From Prorocentrum cordatum (lineage: Eukaryota; Sar; Dinophyceae; Prorocentrales; Prorocentraceae), in NCBI GenBank assembly GCA_963575745.1, contig CAUYUJ010004712.1:1-64000 (forward strand): 64,000 nt of DNA, written 5' to 3'. Position numbers and translations under genes: made by a program. Shown here in pieces: positions 7,940 to 18,825 of this stretch (the first letter of the stretch is position 1; each line of letters starts with the position of its first letter). The notes beneath the pieces are model-generated. The model did no database searches, was not told the DNA's origin, and worked only from the letters and a program-made list of their open reading frames with translations.

Positions 7940-9410
7940 TACTTCTCAGGGACTCCGTTGCAGAGTTCGTGGCGGTGCGTGGCCCACGGCGCACGGGCCG
8001 TCGTCGAGTGATCGCGGATGTCCCCAAGAGGCATTCTGCCTTCGGGCTGTGCGCGGTGCCTTGAGCGAGCTGCTCGGAGGCTTGGAACGCCCGCCAGGTT
8101 GCGATTGTGTTCGGCGTGGTGTTCCGCTGTATGGCCGCGTGCCCCTAGGAGTTCTCGATGCTGACAAGGCGTTTGAGGCTTGCTGTACACCGAAAGTGTT
8201 ACCTGCATGGAGGGAGTTCGCTGCATCATATCAGTCAACTTAAGGCGAACGCATTGTGGTCGGGAAGGGCAACAAGAACGACGTCAGCACGGCACAATCT
8301 GGATATGGCCACGGATGATGGGCCTTCTCATTATTGGAATTGGCGCGGGCTCTCTTCCCCTTCTCCTTGGCGTCGCACGTGTCTTGGGACGATGGTTTTC
8401 GTTTGTTCGGGCATGCCTATCGGGGGCGTGCTCAGCACCGCATGCGTCGCAATTGTGCTCGGGCATCAGGAGCTCCGTGTTTTTCCAGGACCAGGCCAAG
8501 CACAGCAGACTTGGATGTGATTTTTCGGGGCGGCCTGTCAAATCTTGCACCTCGTGGCGCCGATATGTCGATGACATCTTGGCAGCAAGCAGATGTGAAG
8601 GGGCCCTGGGACACACAAATAAATACACACAAATAAAAAGATTCCCATATGTTCCCATATGTTCTGGGTTTTTGTCTTCCCCCACTTCCCATATTTCCCA
8701 TATTTTCTGGGGAGTCGACGATTAATTGTGTCTGTGTGTTTTTTCCTCTCCTGAAGATGTTGGCGTTGCTCGTGCATTCCTTGCTTTCGTCCAAAGAGTC
8801 GTTTCGGGAGGCTCTGTCCGTCGCCGGCCGGTCTGATGCCCCGGGCACCAGCGTTCCATGGGTGGATGTGGCATTGCGGGCAGCGCCGTCGGGGCGTTGA
8901 CCTAAGGAACCCAAAATAAGGAACGAGGCCCCTTTTCTCCACAAGTTAAACTTCGCCTTCCGATCGAAAACCTGAGGAAAACCTGGGGCAAGCTGCGAAA
9001 CACTTAAGGAACGCGGAGCCCCTCCCCGACTGTAGGGCAAGATGTGCTGGCACTCCCCAAGACTGTGAACCGTCATTTCTTGCATCGGCTTGGACAGCAC
9101 CTTGACGAACAGCGGCAGGTCTCGTCACCGTCTGTCCCCTGGCCGGGTCGCCTGCCGAGGAGCTTCGCACGTCTGCGAGGTATCATTGTAGGCCGTCGGG
9201 CGCGGTGTGAGCAATTGGGACTTGGCAGAGAGTTCACAACCATCTATCTTATTGAACGTTTCCTGGAGCTCCACATCCTCCCCTACCCCCGAAGCATCCT
9301 TCGGACTCTTGTGCACAGTCTGCCGAAGTCGAACCCTGCAGCCCACGCGTGCTGCAAGACACTGCACCTCTGGTTCGCTGCCCGCGCCATGGCGCGACGA
9401 TCGCCAGCGC
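7940..9410 (+). pseudogene. Reverse transcriptase relic, frameshifted and interrupted
   Basis: RT motifs occur in order but in three frames. Motif A VLDADKAFE is at 8151-8177; motif B CSGMPIGGVLS at 8404-8436; motif C WRRYVDDIL at 8555-8581. A small inverted-repeat element (8597-8755) sits just after motif C. Beyond it, a VPWVDVALR block and, at about 9150-9360, a segment with LPYPRSILRTLVHSLPKS fit the C-terminal part of a dinoflagellate RT family that I recall having the order MPIGG...S, YVDDLL, then a VHSLP helix. At least two frameshifts plus the insertion mean no intact product. It is unrelated in motif detail to both the Penelope-like RT and the LINE RT at 31 kb. Confidence 0.75.
8597..8755. 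mobile_element. Small inverted-repeat element, family B, copy 2, inside the RT relic
   Basis: 159 bp matching 6024-6187. GATGT occurs directly on both sides (8592-8596 and 8756-8760), a 5-bp duplication consistent with insertion into the older RT sequence four codons after its YVDD motif. Confidence 0.75.
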
Positions 9411-9523
9411 GGGCGTCCGCCTGCCTCTCGGCAGCCACATGGCTGGCGCGGCGCCGCCGGCGGTCAGCAGCATCGCGATGGGCACTCGGGCCGCGCTGAG
9501 AGTCGGGACGATCGGCATGGGCA

Positions 9524-10147
9524 GTGGGACAGGGAGCCCCACCGTCGCCGTCGTTCGCGTACCTTGCCATCGCCGTCACAGGGATCCCAGGAGAAACGCG
9601 AGAGGAGGAGGATCGCCAAGGCAATGTCGATCCTCCGGGCGGCATCACCCGGGCACCAGAAGTACGTGGAGGACAATGGGAACGCCAGGAGCGGGACCGC
9701 GCCGTGCAGGAGCAGGGGGAACTACTTGCGGAGGCGCTCGCGGGCAAGCTCGAGGAGGCTGCGAAGGCCGCAATGCCAGCCCCAGTCTTCCAGCAGGCGC
9801 CGCTGGGCCAACCTTCGGCGGCAGCAGGCGGGGCGCCGCCGGCGCCGCCAGGCCAGCTTGCGGCGGCAGCGGGCGGGGCTGGTGGCAGAGATGGGTCCGT
9901 CACGCCAGTTGCGTTCCTGTCCAAAGACAAGTTGCGCTGGCTGGAGGCGGAGCTGCAGCACAAGGTCAAGCTCAAGAGCGGTGAGGAGGAGAAATTCTTC
10001 ACAGCAATCGTTTCCAAGATGGGCGACAAGGCGGTGGTGCAAGCAGTCACGAACATCTTCAAGCGCCACTTCCCGAACATCCAGCTGCCACGCTCCGAGG
10101 ACGCGCGGGTGCGGCTGCTCTTCACGCAGGTCGGCCACATGAACTGA
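9524..10147 (+). CDS. Hypothetical protein, possibly the 3' ORF of the retroelement
   Basis: 207 residues. I do not recognise it. Residues 1-130 are Ala/Gly/Pro/Gln-rich with a charged helical stretch (RERDRAVQEQGELLAEALAG). The last 80 residues are complex and look like a folded helical domain: FLSKDKLRWLEAELQHKVK, then EEEKFFTAIVSKMGDK, AVVQAVTNIFKRHFPN and VRLLFTQVGHMN. It starts about 115 bp after the RT relic on the same strand, so it may be that element's last ORF or a separate small gene. An overlapping arginine-rich frame (9207-10142) is more likely a shadow. The start codon is simply the first ATG. Confidence 0.4.
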   Translation: MGQGAPPSPSFAYLAIAVTGIPGETREEEDRQGNVDPPGGITRAPEVRGGQWERQERDRAVQEQGELLAEALAGKLEEAAKAAMPAPVFQQAPLGQPSAAAGGAPPAPPGQLAAAAGGAGGRDGSVTPVAFLSKDKLRWLEAELQHKVKLKSGEEEKFFTAIVSKMGDKAVVQAVTNIFKRHFPNIQLPRSEDARVRLLFTQVGHMN

Positions 10148-10944
10148 GCCCCGACCCAGGCAGAGTCCGACACATCGTGGGAGGAGGAAGGTGCCGCAGG
10201 CAAGGACTACGAGATTTATGTTTTGCCTGCTGCTGCTCCTCCTCCTGCGCCTGCCCATCCACAGTCAGGAGGCACTGCATGTTCTGTCAGATTCGTCGTC
10301 ATTGTCGTATGCTGCGCGGCCGCCGCTGGTTTCATACTAGGCGTTCCGTGCACGGATTCGCAGAATCCGTTTGTGTACCAGTTGACGGCATAGGCGAAAG
10401 CACACACGGTGCACTAGCGCGAGGCTCGCATGCTCGAGGCGATCGGAAAAAGCGTCGGTGTTCCCATCACGCTCACGGATTCCGCTGAGTTTAATTTTGC
10501 CACGGCGTCCACTGTCGGGGCATTGGAGACTTGGGCTCGCATGCGCCCGGCGGCCGAATCTCCGATTGCAGGCTCAGTGCGTGACTTTCGTGTGGAGAGG
10601 CCGCACACGTGATGGCTCTACCGTCGGATTCGTTGCAGCCTTGGCACGTGGGTTGGCCTGAAGATGCGTTTCAAGACGCCTGGGACGAGCATCGCCGAAT
10701 TCTTTACTGCTGCGTTGAGGGCTTACCCAAGAGAGCGGCTGGCTCTCGCAAATTTCCTGCTTCCCCAAGCCCAGTGCATTTCTCACCTCTTTCTCCAGTC
10801 CCTCGCTTATTTCACTCATGCTCCCGTCCCGCCTCCCTCCTGGCTGGCGCGACGAGCAGTCGTGAGAACCGTACACCTTGGGGTAGTTTCAATCAATCTC
10901 TCGCGGCGGCCTTGGGATCGGAGGCATGCCGGCCCATCGCCCCT
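10148..10944. other. Unassigned interval
   Basis: Unique sequence of mixed composition. Short frames on both strands show no recognisable motif. Confidence 0.5.
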
Positions 10945-11035
10945 CTCCTCCTCCTCCTCCTCCTCCTCCTCCTCCTCCTCCTCCTCCTCCTCCTCCGCCT
11001 CCTCCTCCGCTTCCTCCTCCCATTCCTCCTCCTCT

Positions 11036-11068
<33 letters not shown>

Positions 11069-11148
11069 CCCTCCTCCTCCTCCTCCTCCTCCTCCTCCTC
11101 CTCCTCCTCCTCCTCCTCCTCCTCCTCCTCCTCCTCCTCCTCCTCTCC
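10945..11148. repeat. CCT triplet arrays
   Basis: Two CCT blocks flank a short degenerate stretch with TCCTGC hexamers (11036-11066). The overlapping long leucine, serine, proline, glycine, glutamate or arginine frames are artefacts of the triplet. Confidence 0.95.
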
Positions 11149-11219
11149 AACAACGTCCTCCTGCTCTTCCTCTGTCTTCCTCTTTCGAGCGCCCGGAGGG
11201 CGCCAAGTCCATGATTAGT

Positions 11220-11762
11220 GCGAACAGCGAAGGGAAATAACACAACATAGTATCACACAGGGACAAGGACGTGGGAACGAGAGCTGGACGGGCCGGCTTG
11301 GGCCCTCGCAGGAGACGCGGACTTCACAACTAGGTGTGGCAGGCGTGATGTTTCCGAAGGGGCCGGGGTAGGGCACGAGAGGAGGATGAGGAGGATGGTC
11401 GACACCCGTGGCGCCGTGATGCCCAGGTATCTCTCCGCTCAAGTGTTGCACCGCTGTCGCTATCGTTGTCTGTCCAGGGGGGCAAGAGTTGTCCACCCCA
11501 GCGCGGTCCACAGTTCGCCTTGTTTTGAATCTTGCCGCGCAATTGTCCAATGTCTTTCGTTCCCTTGTCTGTCTCATTATCTTTCTCTTGCCTTATCTAT
11601 ATAGCTCTCTGTCTCCCATCGCGCCTGCTGTATCCAATCGTGGTCCTGTCCGTAACGGTTTAGGCTCTGGCTCGCTAGTGTCGCACAGGTGCTCAAGTCA
11701 TTAGCGAGGGCCTCGTTGCAGAGCCGTGGGGCGCAGAAGCATTCAGCATCTTAGCCGAGAAA
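11220..11762. repeat. 543-bp dispersed repeat, copy B
   Basis: Direct-orientation partner of 4790-5332. The homology stops within a few bases of a CCT array at 11769. Confidence 0.9.
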
Positions 11763-11768
11763 GGAATC

Positions 11769-11970
11769 CTCCTCCTCCTCCTCCTCCTCCTCCTCCTCCT
11801 CCTCCTCCTCCTCCTCCTCCTTTAGCCACAAAACTAAGTGTGAACGCGGCTTTCATAAGTAGTTTCGTGACTCGCGCCTCTCGCCCCTCCTCCTCCCCGT
11901 GCTCCTCCTTATCCTCCTCCTCCTCCTCCTCCTCCTCCTCCTCCTCCTCCTCCTCCTCCTCCTTCCACAT
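11769..11970. repeat. CCT triplet arrays, two blocks
   Basis: 11769-11821 and 11886-11963, separated by a spacer of about 64 bp that resembles the spacer between the two CCT blocks at 4.5-4.8 kb (both carry an AAAACTA...GTGA...CGCCTCTCGC pattern). The whole CCT-spacer-CCT unit therefore seems repeated. Confidence 0.9.
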
Positions 11971-11984
11971 AGGTTATACCCTCC

Positions 11985-12660
11985 GGAACAGGGCGACTAC
12001 ACCCTCCGGAGCAGGGCGGTTCGTCGCGGATGCACCCCTTCTGGGGTTGGGTTGGACAGCTCTGGGCAATGTTCTGGGCGATTCCAGAGGATTCGAAAAT
12101 GTTCTGGCAGGCTCTAGGCTGATCGAGAAAGCATCTGTGTGCCCTCTAAGGCTCTCAAGAACTCTAGCTGGAAAGGTTGTATGCTCCACAGGGCTCCACA
12201 GGGTTCTAAAAGGGATCTAAAAGCGCTTGGATGCTCATGGGCTCGTTCGATGCCTTTAGAGAACTAAGAGTTGAGAAACCATTCTGGGGGGTGCCAGCGG
12301 CTCGAGTGGATTCTCCAGAGTGTTCTAAAAGTCTCTAGACTGAATGCTTGTCGAACGCCCCAGTGGGTTCTGCAGTGCTCTGTAGGGGATCTCTAGAATG
12401 CCTTCTAGAACGAGTGGGAAGGCTCGGATACTCTTGAGGCTATTAGAGAGCATCGCAATATATTCGATCGTCTAGAGGGACAAAGGCAGCCTTCAGAAGG
12501 CTTCCAGAATGATCCTGTAGGCTGGCTCTAAAGGATTGGAAAAAACTCGATCAAGCCCTGGACGTATGTAGGCGGCGCCCGAATGCCCGAAGGCTCCAGA
12601 ATCTTCCGCACAGAGTTCTGGATGGCTCCAGAAGTCGTGAGGACATGTTTTCAGGGGGGT
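11985..12660. repeat. Degenerate TCTAGA / GAATGTTC repeat field, part 1
   Basis: Short degenerate motifs recur every 15-30 bp: CTCTAGA, TTCTAGAA, TGTTCTAAAAG, CTCCAGAAG. No clean period is visible. Perfect TTCTAGAA palindromes occur, for example near 12406. Confidence 0.65.
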
Positions 12661-12693
12661 GGGCACCAGGGGGCTCTTGTGAATCAAGAATTT

Positions 12694-12897
12694 GGACGCC
12701 CGAAATGGGTACGGAAAACATGGGTACATTGCCCAACCAATGTTGTCCCAAACCAACAGCGGCCGCTGTTGGGCAGGCGGCCTTCTGTCTCAAATGGACA
12801 CAGGCCGCGGCGACACCGACAGCGAGTCCTGTTCAAATTGAACAGGAACTGCTGTTGGGCAGTGCACCCATTCTTTCCGTACCCATTTCGGGCGTCC
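12694..12897. mobile_element. Foldback element with about 46-bp inverted arms
   Basis: The left arm (12694-12738) begins GGACGCCCGAAATGGGTACG; the right arm (about 12853-12897) is its reverse complement with about 90% identity. The interior holds a perfect 20-bp palindrome CCAACAGCGGCCGCTGTTGG (12753-12772) and a hairpin TCCTGTTCAA / TTGAACAGGA (12827-12847). A 21-bp direct repeat with one mismatch flanks it (12667-12687 and 12901-12921), which could be a long target duplication or older tandem sequence. Confidence 0.7.
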
Positions 12898-12954
12898 AGA
12901 CAGGGGGCTCTCGTGAATCAACACTGTTCGAAAGAGGCTGGGGATGGCACGGTT

Positions 12955-13345
12955 CCAGAGTGCTCGCGGTGAGCGGAACCAATGGGCACGCGTGCGCAGG
13001 AGGGCGCCGTCGGAGGGTCTGGAATACTCGACCGAATAGAGGAGGCGGAGGCGGAGGCGGAGGCGGAGGCGGAGGAGGAGGAGGAGGAGGAGGAGGAGGA
13101 GGAGGAGGGGTGGGCACCAGGGGGCTGGAGAAGGCCCGGCGCTAGAGTGCTCGCGGTGAGCGGAACAACAATGGGCACGTGTGCGCAGGAGGGCGCCGTC
13201 GGAGGCTCTGGAGTACTCAGCCGAATAGAGGAGGCGGAGGCGGAGGAGGAGGAGGAGGAGGAGGAGGAGGAGGAGGAGGCGGGGGAGGAGGAGGCGGAGG
13301 AGGAGGAGGAGGAGGGATTAGGAGGGCGGAGGAGGGCGGAGGAGG
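12955..13345. repeat. Tandem duplication of about 190 bp with GGA tracts
   Basis: The block starting GAGTGCTCGCGGTGAGCGG at about 12957 recurs at about 13145, each time followed by GGGCACGYGTGCGCAGGAGG, a CTCGACCGAATAGAGG-type segment and a GGCGGA/GGA tract (13040-13108 and 13230-13320). Confidence 0.85.
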
Positions 13346-13369
13346 GCGGAGCGCTCCAGCACGATTTCT

Positions 13370-14430
13370 AAGATACTGCTGACGGGTTCTAGACTGCCCC
13401 ACTCGATAGCACTAATGAGCCCCCCAAACCTGCGTTTTGTCGAGACCTCCTGGGAGTCTCAGAACGCTCGCGAAGGCCACAGTGCCCTCGAAGGCACCAG
13501 GCTGGTTCTACAAAGCTTGGAAGGGCTCTGCGGAAACACGCAGGGGGCAGCTCCACTGTGAGGAGCCTTTTTTACGAGGTGGGCCCTCTGAGAAGAGCCT
13601 CCCTGCGAGGTGCCTCCGCAACGGCTCCCAGGAGATTTGTGAATTCTGTAGGGGGTCGGATGATGTCGAAGGTCTAGAGGGTTCAAGACAGAGGGCTCCT
13701 AGACGGCCCAGGACGGCTCACGAGGATTGTATAATGTTCTAGAAGGCCTAGGGCGGATTTGGAGGGCGCCGAATAGTGTCGAAAGGCGATTGGGTTCAAG
13801 ACAGAAGGCTCCTGGAAGGTCCAGGACGACTGAAGAGGATTGTGGGATGCTCCAGAAGGCCCGGGGCGGATTTCAGCGGCACTCAAGCGTCCTCCATGGC
13901 TTGAGGTGGTGCTGGAAGGCCCCCAAGAAAGTAAAAGCCTTCGAACGGGGATTCAGGAGGGGGATGCGCGAACGGGGGTTCAACAACGGGGACCCAGTAA
14001 AGCCCTACAACGGGGATCCAGGAAAGCCCTCGAACGGGGATCCAGTAAAGCCCTCTAACGGGGATCGAAAGAATGGGGGGATGCTTCCGGAGGGACAGCA
14101 GAGGGCTGCACTGGCTTCGAGAATGGTGCTGGAAGGCCCCGAAGAGGCCTCAGAGGGTTCTCGCGAACTCCTCGGCTGGGGCGAAGGAGCGGCTTAGATT
14201 GGGCGGGAAAGCCTAAAGAGGCTCCGGGGTGCTCCACGGGGTTCTAGACTGCGCGGGGGCGCCCCAGAGTGTTTTAGGATGCTTTCGCGGGGGCTCTAGA
14301 ATGTTCTAAGAGCACCCCTCCGAGAGAGCTCGAGAAAACGGCTTTAGAAAGCTACAGACTGATCCAGAAGGCTCGAGTGCTGTCGAAGGCGCTAAGCGGC
14401 ACCACCATTCTTTCGGATGTGTACAACGGT
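13370..14430. repeat. Degenerate TCTAGA / GAATGTTC repeat field, part 2
   Basis: Continues the pattern of 12.0-12.66 kb. Recurrent pieces include GGTTCTAGACTG, TGTTCTAGAAGGC, GCTCTAGAATGTTCTAAGAG (14290-14309) and a local tandem of AACGGGGATCCAGTAAAGCC (13997-14070). I see no gene. Confidence 0.65.
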
Positions 14431-14623
14431 CTACACACCCCAGAAAGATTCTGAATAAATGCAGGGAGCGTCTCTGAGGCGCGTCCTCTGAAAAGAGCTT
14501 CTCTGCGAAGGGCCTGATTCAGTGGAGCCTATCGGAAAAGAGATCTTCTGATAGGTATTCTCAAAATGGTTTTTCGCGGAGAAGCAGAAGAGGAGCGGGA
14601 GAAAGCCAAAAAGACAGAGATGA

Positions 14624-14633
<10 letters not shown>

Positions 14634-14704
<71 letters not shown>

Positions 14705-14705
14705 G
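14634..14705. repeat. CAGA tetranucleotide microsatellite
   Basis: About eighteen CAGA units inside a wider GAGA-rich stretch (14600-14830). Confidence 0.97.
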
Positions 14706-15186
14706 AGACAGAGAGAAATATAGAAATATTTAAAGGGAGACAGAGAGAAGAGATACAGAGAGAAAGGGATAAATATTAAAAGGGAGACAAAGAAGACAGA
14801 GAGGCAAAGAGAGAGAGGGGGGGGAAAAAAAGAGAAAAGACAACAAGATATTGAAAAACGAAACAAACGTGAGAACGAGATCTTGCACACGGCACGGGGG
14901 CGGGGGGGGGGGGGGAAATACGACCCCTGAGCGGGTGGGACGGCCTCCCCCTGACGCGGACCAAAGTGCCCCCGGCCGGAAACAAGAAACGGCCAGCGGC
15001 GATGAAGCCCACCGGGGGCCCGTCCGCGCCACCGCTCGCAGGGGCGCGCCAACTTCCACCGCGGCTTGGCACGCGCCCCTCGGCGCCCATCGCAGAGAGG
15101 CGCCGCCACGGGTCGCTCCCCGCAGCGGCCCTCCTCGGGCAGACCACGGCTTGGGCGCCAATGGCCCGCGCGGTCCGCGGGGCGTG
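14706..15186. other. Purine-rich then unique GC-rich interval
   Basis: GAGA and AAATAT mixtures to 14840, a G run at 14898-14914, then unique GC-rich DNA with no recognisable gene. Confidence 0.5.
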
Positions 15187-15290
15187 GGGGGAAGGAGGAG
15201 GAGGAGGAGCAGGAGGAGGAGGAGCAGGAGCAGGAGGAGGAGGATAAGGAGGAGGAGGAGGAGGAGGAGGAGGAGGAGGAGGGCGGGGGG
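15187..15290. repeat. GGA/GCA triplet array
   Basis: GGA with interspersed GCA on the plus strand, the opposite orientation to the CCT arrays nearby. Confidence 0.95.
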
Positions 15291-15996
15291 GGGTGAAGAG
15301 GGGCCGGCACCGGCGCGCCGCCCTGTGGGAGCGGGTGCAGGCCTGGAGGCACCCTCGGAGGGCGGCCCCTCTGCTCGCACCGGGGCGGGAAGCCCGTGGT
15401 GCCAGGGCCCGGGCCCTCTCGGGCACGATGGGGGGCCTGTCGGTCTGGCGGAGGGGCGCAGGCAGAAGGTTGGCGCGCTGGGTGGGTGCCTGAGCGCTGG
15501 CGGGGAGGGATGCCTCGCGGCCCCTGACGCTGGCAGCTGGTCGCCATGCGGTGCTGGGTGCGGGCGCTCCTCCGATCAGCACGTGGCGCCGCGATCAGTC
15601 GGCTGCCGGCCCCCTGCCGGGTGGCACGAAGGCCCTCGGCCCCCCTGCCTCCTCCGAGCGCTGGGCCCCGCGTCCCCCGAGCGCGGGCACTCAGATTACC
15701 CCCCCCTCCTCCCTCCCATTTCGCCCTCTCCTGCCTCCCTCCTTCCTCCGCCCTCCTGCTACCTTCCTCTGTGCGTGTTCTTCTTCCTGTTCCCCCTTTC
15801 TGCCTTTCTCCGACCCTGGCCTTGGTGGGGCGGGGGGGCGGGGCCCGGTGGCAGGAAGCAGCGCGTTGGGGGGGGGGGGGGAAGCGGGGGCGCGGTGGCA
15901 CTGACCAGCCCAACGGTTGGGAGCGGCAGCGCGGGCCCCCTTGCGGGGTGCACTCAGCGACCCCTCACCCACCGTGCGCAGGTCCTCTCCCACTCC
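15291..15996. other. Unassigned very GC-rich interval
   Basis: Long open frames on several strands follow from the scarcity of stop codons at this GC content. Homopolymer G runs lie at 15829-15850 and 15867-15881. No motif supports a protein. Confidence 0.5.
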
Positions 15997-16502
15997 TCCC
16001 CCTCCTCCTCCTCCTCCTCCTCCTCCTCCTCCTCCTCCTCCTCCTCCTCCTCCTCCTCCTCCTCCTCCTCCGCCTCCTCCTCCTCCTCCTCCTCCGCCTC
16101 CGTAGGGGCGGATGCCGAGGCCGAGGAGTGCGCAGCACCGATGCAAGAGAGGGAGAACGCGAGAGAGAGAGAGAACAAAATAAATAGGAAGAGAGACTCC
16201 CCCCGTCACCGCCGCCGCCGCCGCCGCCTCCTCCTCCTCCTCCTCCTCCTCCTCCTCCTCCTCCTCCTCCTTCTCCTCCTCCTCCTCCTCCTCCTCCTCC
16301 TCCTCCTCCTCCTCCTCCACCTCCTCCTCCTCCACCTCCTCCGCTTCCTCCTCCGCCCCAGCCGCGGGCGCGTCCGCGTGCTCCCGCGGGCACCACCCTT
16401 CGCGGTCGAGCGCGGGGGCCTCGCTTCCGCGAGCCACCGCCGCCGCCGCCGCCGCCGCCAGCGCCAGCGCCGCCGCCGCCGCCGCCGCCGTCGTCGTCGT
16501 CA

Positions 16503-16543
<41 letters not shown>

Positions 16544-16555
16544 GCCGTCGTCGTG
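15997..16555. repeat. CCT, CCG and GTC triplet arrays
   Basis: CCT at 15997-16098, a short unique stretch, GCC then CCT at 16207-16345, and GCC passing into GTC at 16437-16555. The array changes triplet twice without an intervening gene. Confidence 0.93.
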
Positions 16556-17219
16556 ATCGGCTCAAGGCTCGAGGTTTGAGGAAGCGCTTCTTCGACGGCA
16601 GGGGGCGGCGGGAGGAGGACGAGGGCGGGGAGGAGATCCCGGTGGTAACCAAGCGGTAGCACCAAGGCCAGGCAATGATTGACCCAATGGCCAGAGCGCG
16701 GCGGCGAGCGAGGGGGGGAAGTAACAAGGAGAAGGCCTTATCAGAAGGCGGCGGGACTCTTCGAAAGCCCTCGCACCTTCTGAGGAGTTATTTGTGTATT
16801 CGGGGAAGGTTTCGGAAACTTCCCAAAGACCGGGAGATTTCCGAGCCTACTGAGAAGGCCCTTCTCCTTCTCACTACCCCCCCTCGCTCGCCGCCGAAAA
16901 GCCAAACTGAATTGATCACGCGCTCTACTCGCACAGATTTTCCTCACGGGTCGAACTATCAAGGAAGGTTGAGGAGGGGCGAGGCGGCCAGCTGAAACTA
17001 GATGACGGGGCATCTCTCGCCTCTTTTGTGCCACCAGGTTATTTGTTCTCACCGCTGACTCATCATCTGCAACTCACATCCGTTCATCCTTATCAAAGAT
17101 GTCGTGTCCAAGGTCCGCCGCCAAGACGCTGCCCGCCGCACTGCCAACTGCACTGGGGGGTTGGGCCTCTTGTGGCCACGGCCGGATCAAAACGCATCCC
17201 AGGATACGTCCGAAGAGCG
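16556..17219. other. Unassigned interval
   Basis: Unique sequence. Short frames on both strands; nothing recognisable. Confidence 0.5.
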
Positions 17220-17612
17220 AGTTTGGGGGACGTGCCGTCGCGGTCGCCGCCTTCGCCGCCACCGTCGCTATAGTCTGCGTCGTTGTCGTTGTCGTCAGGT
17301 CCTTTGTCGTCATCGCAATCGTCGTCGCCGCTGTCGCCTTTGCCGTCGTCGAGTCTGGGAAAATTCTTGCACTTTCCAGAGGCCTCCGTGAAGGGCATCA
17401 ATCGGCTTCCAGAGACCTCAGGAGAAGACCATCCTCCTCCTGCTCCTCCTACACTTGCTCCTCCTCCTTCTCGTCGTCCTCCTCCTCCTCCTCCTCCTCC
17501 TCCTCCTCCTCCTCCTCCTCTCCTCCTCCTCCTCCTCCTCCTCCTCCTCCTCCTCCTCCTCCTTCTCCTCCTCCTCCTCCTCCTCCTCCTCCTCCTCCTC
17601 CTCCTCTTCCCC
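17220..17612. repeat. GTC-rich stretch followed by CCT arrays
   Basis: 17233-17350 is degenerate GTC/GCC; 17428-17612 is nearly pure CCT with a few CCTT interruptions. Confidence 0.9.
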
Positions 17613-18125
17613 TGTCACATTCCCCCTCCTCTGCCACACTCCACCTCCTCTCTCGGCCATCAGCGAACTACCGGCGACGACAAAGACACAAAAAAACAAA
17701 AGGTCGGAGGTCTTGGAAGGCGTCACGTGTTTGCACCCTCAGATGCCCGCTGCCGACTTCGGCAGAGCTCCTCGCGGCCCTTGCGGCGCAAACGCTCGAA
17801 CGCTGGAAACGAGAACCTCGTCTTCGTAAAAGCGAGTCCGCCGTGTGTTAAGAGTCGGCCAGAAGCAGACTGATCAGACTCACTGTCGCTCTGGCCTCGC
17901 AGATGGAGAGAGATATTGTGCGAGTTCAGCTGCTGCAGGTGACTGCACAAACAAAGGTTTCATTGAACTGCCTGGCGTGGGGTTGCAAATAGCGCGCCAG
18001 CAGTTACACAACTAATGTAGATGCTGCAGATAACCCGATTGATACACCTACATAGATATATCTATACGACCACCCTTCAGGTAATGAGGAGGTTGTGGGG
18101 GGGGGGAGAGGGCGGGGAACCAACA
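17613..18125. other. Unassigned interval
   Basis: Mixed unique sequence ending in AT-richer DNA with ATATCTATAC near 18057. No gene recognised. Confidence 0.5.
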
Positions 18126-18825
18126 TCTGACTCAATCGATCTCATTATCGATCTCACTCAACGGGACACCACGGGACACCACGGGACCCCTCGGGACACC
18201 TCGGGACACCACATCGATCTCAATATCGATCTCACTATCGATCTTACTATCAATCTCACTCAACGGGACACCACGGGACACCACGGGACACCACGGGACA
18301 CCACGGGACACCTTTGGATCTCACTATCGATCTCACTATAGATCTCCCTTTTTGGGACACCACGGGACACCACGGGACACCTCGGGGCACCACATCGATC
18401 TCAGTATCGATCTCACTATCGATGTCACTCAACGGGACACCACGGGACACCACGGGACACCACGGGACACCACGGGACACCTGTCGATCCCACTATCGAT
18501 CTCACTTGTTGGGACACCACGGGACACCTCGGGGCACCACATCGACCTTAGTATCGATCTCACTATCGATCTCACTATCGGTCACACTATCAATCTCACT
18601 ATCGATCTCACTCGGGACACCACGGGACACCACGGGACACCACGGGACACCACGGGACACCGCGGGACACCGCGGGACACTGCGAGCCAAGGCCGGAAGG
18701 ACGGCCGAACGAGGGAGCATCACTTGTCTTGACTTCGCCCTCGGCGGACACCACGGGACACCACGGGACACCACGGGACACCGCGGGACACCGCAGGCCA
18801 CCGCCGGACGGACGGACGGACGGGG
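18126..18825. repeat. Compound minisatellite of two alternating units
   Basis: Blocks of a 12-bp unit (ATCGATCTCACT, with variants) alternate with blocks of a 10-bp unit (ACGGGACACC) in six or more cycles. The GGGACACC unit alone continues to about 18800. Open frames reading DLTIDLT or GHHGTPRDT are products of the units. Confidence 0.95.

Noticed and set aside
18126-18825. CRISPR array
   Set aside because: The repeats are contiguous minisatellite units with no unique spacers, in a eukaryotic context.
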